6,552 nucleotides of DNA. Source: an uncultured Spirochaetales bacterium. Lineage in GTDB: Bacteria; Spirochaetota; Spirochaetia; Sphaerochaetales; Sphaerochaetaceae. The DNA lies in contig CALFMX010000129.1 in assembly GCA_937902565.1 (NCBI GenBank), forward strand, positions 1 through 6,552, written 5' to 3'. Below, piece by piece: positions 5,456 through 6,552 of this stretch (position 1 is its first letter; each line of letters opens with the position of its first letter). Under the pieces are notes generated by a model that was not told where the DNA came from, did no database searches, and saw only the letters and a list, made by a program, of their open reading frames with translations. The position numbers were made by a program, and so were the translations under genes.

Positions 5456-6552
5456 ATGAGGGACTCGAGACAGGCAAGGCCAACGATCCGCAGGAAGACA
5501 TTGATCGGCATCCTGGTCATGGCTGCAGTGGCAGCGTTGATCTGTCTGACCATCTTCCTTGTCATCGAAGGGAAGCAACGTACCAAGGCTGCACTGAGTA
5601 TCGAAGCTGAGCAGCAACGTGGCACCATGATCATCGCCAACCAGATCGAGATGACCTTCTCCCAGTTCGCCAGCGACTTCTCCATCATCTACAACGCCAA
5701 CGAGACGGCCGAATACATCCAGGACCCAAACCCCCGGACCCTTGGGGAGCTGGCCTCCCTCTTCTCCCGAATCGCCGGCCAAAAGCAGCATATGCTCGTC
5801 GTCCGGTTCTTCGACCGTGATGGGAACAAGATCAGCCAGGCCCAGCGGGTGGCTGATGGTTCCTCCTTCCTCGTCGATTCCGATGACCTGGTCCGGACAG
5901 ATGAGGATCGGGAGCTCTTTCTCGCTGTCCATAACATCGCCTCGAAGTCACTCTATATTTCGGAAATTCACCTCAATCCACTCATGGATACCCATGCCAT
6001 TACCCTCGCCATGCCGCTCTTCAACGGACGGCGGCTTATAGGGGTCCTGGCGATTGATTTTGATAGTTGCTCACTGCTCTCCTTCCTCTCCGCCTACCAG
6101 GCGACTCTCGACAAGGAGCTGTACTTCCGTCTGGTCAGGGTTGACGGGACCGTCCTTATCAACAGCTGGCAGGGGTGTAGGGAGATGGGGGGCAATCCTG
6201 TGAACATCTTTGATGAGAGCGCAGAGATGGAGAGAGCGGTGGCCCGGAAGGGCCATGGTGTCCTCCATGACCAAGGCCAGACCTTTGTCTGGCAGAGCGT
6301 ATACCCCACAACCGATGGCCAGTTTACCTACAAGGGATCGAAAAGCCCCCTGTGGCACGTTGTAAGCAGCTATGAAGAGCGTACCCTTCCCCTCCTGGCC
6401 CAACGCACTCTGCTACGGTATCCCCTGATCAAGGTACTCTTCTCGCTCGGCCTCTTTACCATGGTCTGGCTTGGCTTGATCATCTACCACCTTCGCCTCA
6501 CCGACCGCAAGCAGGTGGAGATCAGTTCCCTCGTTGCTGAATATGCCGACAA
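5456..6552 (+). CDS. Membrane-anchored double-Cache sensor protein, C-terminus beyond the window
   Basis: Reads open from ATG 5456 to the window end (365 codons, no stop). A basic N-terminus (MRDSRQARPTIRRK) leads into membrane helix 1 (about 16-36). Residues about 40-320 are extracytoplasmic and look like a dCache_1 sensor. The distal half has VVRFFDRDGNKIS (115-127), LYISEIHLNP (166-175) and ITLAMPLFNGRRLIGVLAID (182-201). The proximal half has LYFRLVRVDGTVLINS (222-237). Membrane helix 2 is about 324-345, then a cytoplasmic helix LTDRKQVEISSLVAEYAD runs off the edge. Such proteins sense small ligands outside the inner membrane and drive a cytoplasmic output, most often a GGDEF diguanylate cyclase, histidine kinase or chemoreceptor. 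The helix resembles the lead-in to a GGDEF domain, but the output cannot be known. The in-frame TAG at 5444-5446 rules out upstream starts. The Shine-Dalgarno is weak (AGG 8 nt upstream). It is divergent from the transporter across 118 bp. Confidence 0.8.
   Translation, partial: MRDSRQARPTIRRKTLIGILVMAAVAALICLTIFLVIEGKQRTKAALSIEAEQQRGTMIIANQIEMTFSQFASDFSIIYNANETAEYIQDPNPRTLGELASLFSRIAGQKQHMLVVRFFDRDGNKISQAQRVADGSSFLVDSDDLVRTDEDRELFLAVHNIASKSLYISEIHLNPLMDTHAITLAMPLFNGRRLIGVLAIDFDSCSLLSFLSAYQATLDKELYFRLVRVDGTVLINSWQGCREMGGNPVNIFDESAEMERAVARKGHGVLHDQGQTFVWQSVYPTTDGQFTYKGSKSPLWHVVSSYEERTLPLLAQRTLLRYPLIKVLFSLGLFTMVWLGLIIYHLRLTDRKQVEISSLVAEYAD

Noticed and set aside
5338..5688. Upstream in-frame extension of the transporter to 420 residues
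   Set aside because: It overlaps the divergent sensor's coding sequence, adds non-family sequence before helix 1, and the 303-residue form has the normal family length.
5351..5932. Minus-strand open frame of 193 codons opposite the sensor gene
   Set aside because: It is antisense to a frame with membrane helices and Cache motifs, and its own protein is low-complexity acidic sequence.

Overview
The window reads as chromosomal DNA from a diderm (Gram-negative-type) bacterium. The evidence is two predicted outer-membrane beta-barrel proteins with signal peptides, next to inner-membrane and cytoplasmic housekeeping-type genes. The DNA is G+C-rich by eye (not counted), and codon third positions are strongly G/C, which opens long spurious antisense frames. 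I cannot fix the phylum. A spirochaete of the Sphaerochaeta type is a weak impression only.

Layout, left to right. Positions 1-306 are one end of an IS21-family insertion sequence: the first 53 codons of the IstA transposase on the minus strand, its leader with a small hairpin, and a set of three direct repeats at the element's tip. The element ends inside a minus-strand gene (304-1023), and the first three bases of the element supply that gene's TGA stop. This gene is the 5' half of a paralogue of the intact neighbouring gene at 1063-2379. Both paralogues resemble LpxR (lipid A 3'-O-deacylase) outer-membrane barrels. They share an Asn-Asp pair near the mature N-terminus and a QxxxH segment that corresponds to the catalytic-His region of LpxR. 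Upstream on the same strand are a Uup-type ABC-F ATPase (2521-4383) and a 303-residue EamA/DMT-family membrane transporter (4426-5337). From 5456 a plus-strand, divergently transcribed membrane sensor runs off the right edge. It has an extracytoplasmic double-Cache region between two membrane helices, and its output domain lies beyond the window.

Transcription. Transporter and ABC-F are 42 bp apart and probably cotranscribed. Their junction holds a perfect 9-bp inverted repeat whose 5' arm contains the transporter stop codon and whose 3' arm abuts the ABC-F start codon, a good candidate for translational coupling. The two LpxR-like genes form a second unit with a plausible -10 element (TATACT) just upstream. 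Read-through from this unit would enter the IS in the transposase direction.

I see no RNA gene, CRISPR array or clear intrinsic terminator, and no gene-free stretch longer than 300 bases. The most interesting points are the LpxR-like pair with one copy cut by the IS, and the stop/start-bridging hairpin between transporter and ABC-F. I do not see a convincing new multi-gene system.
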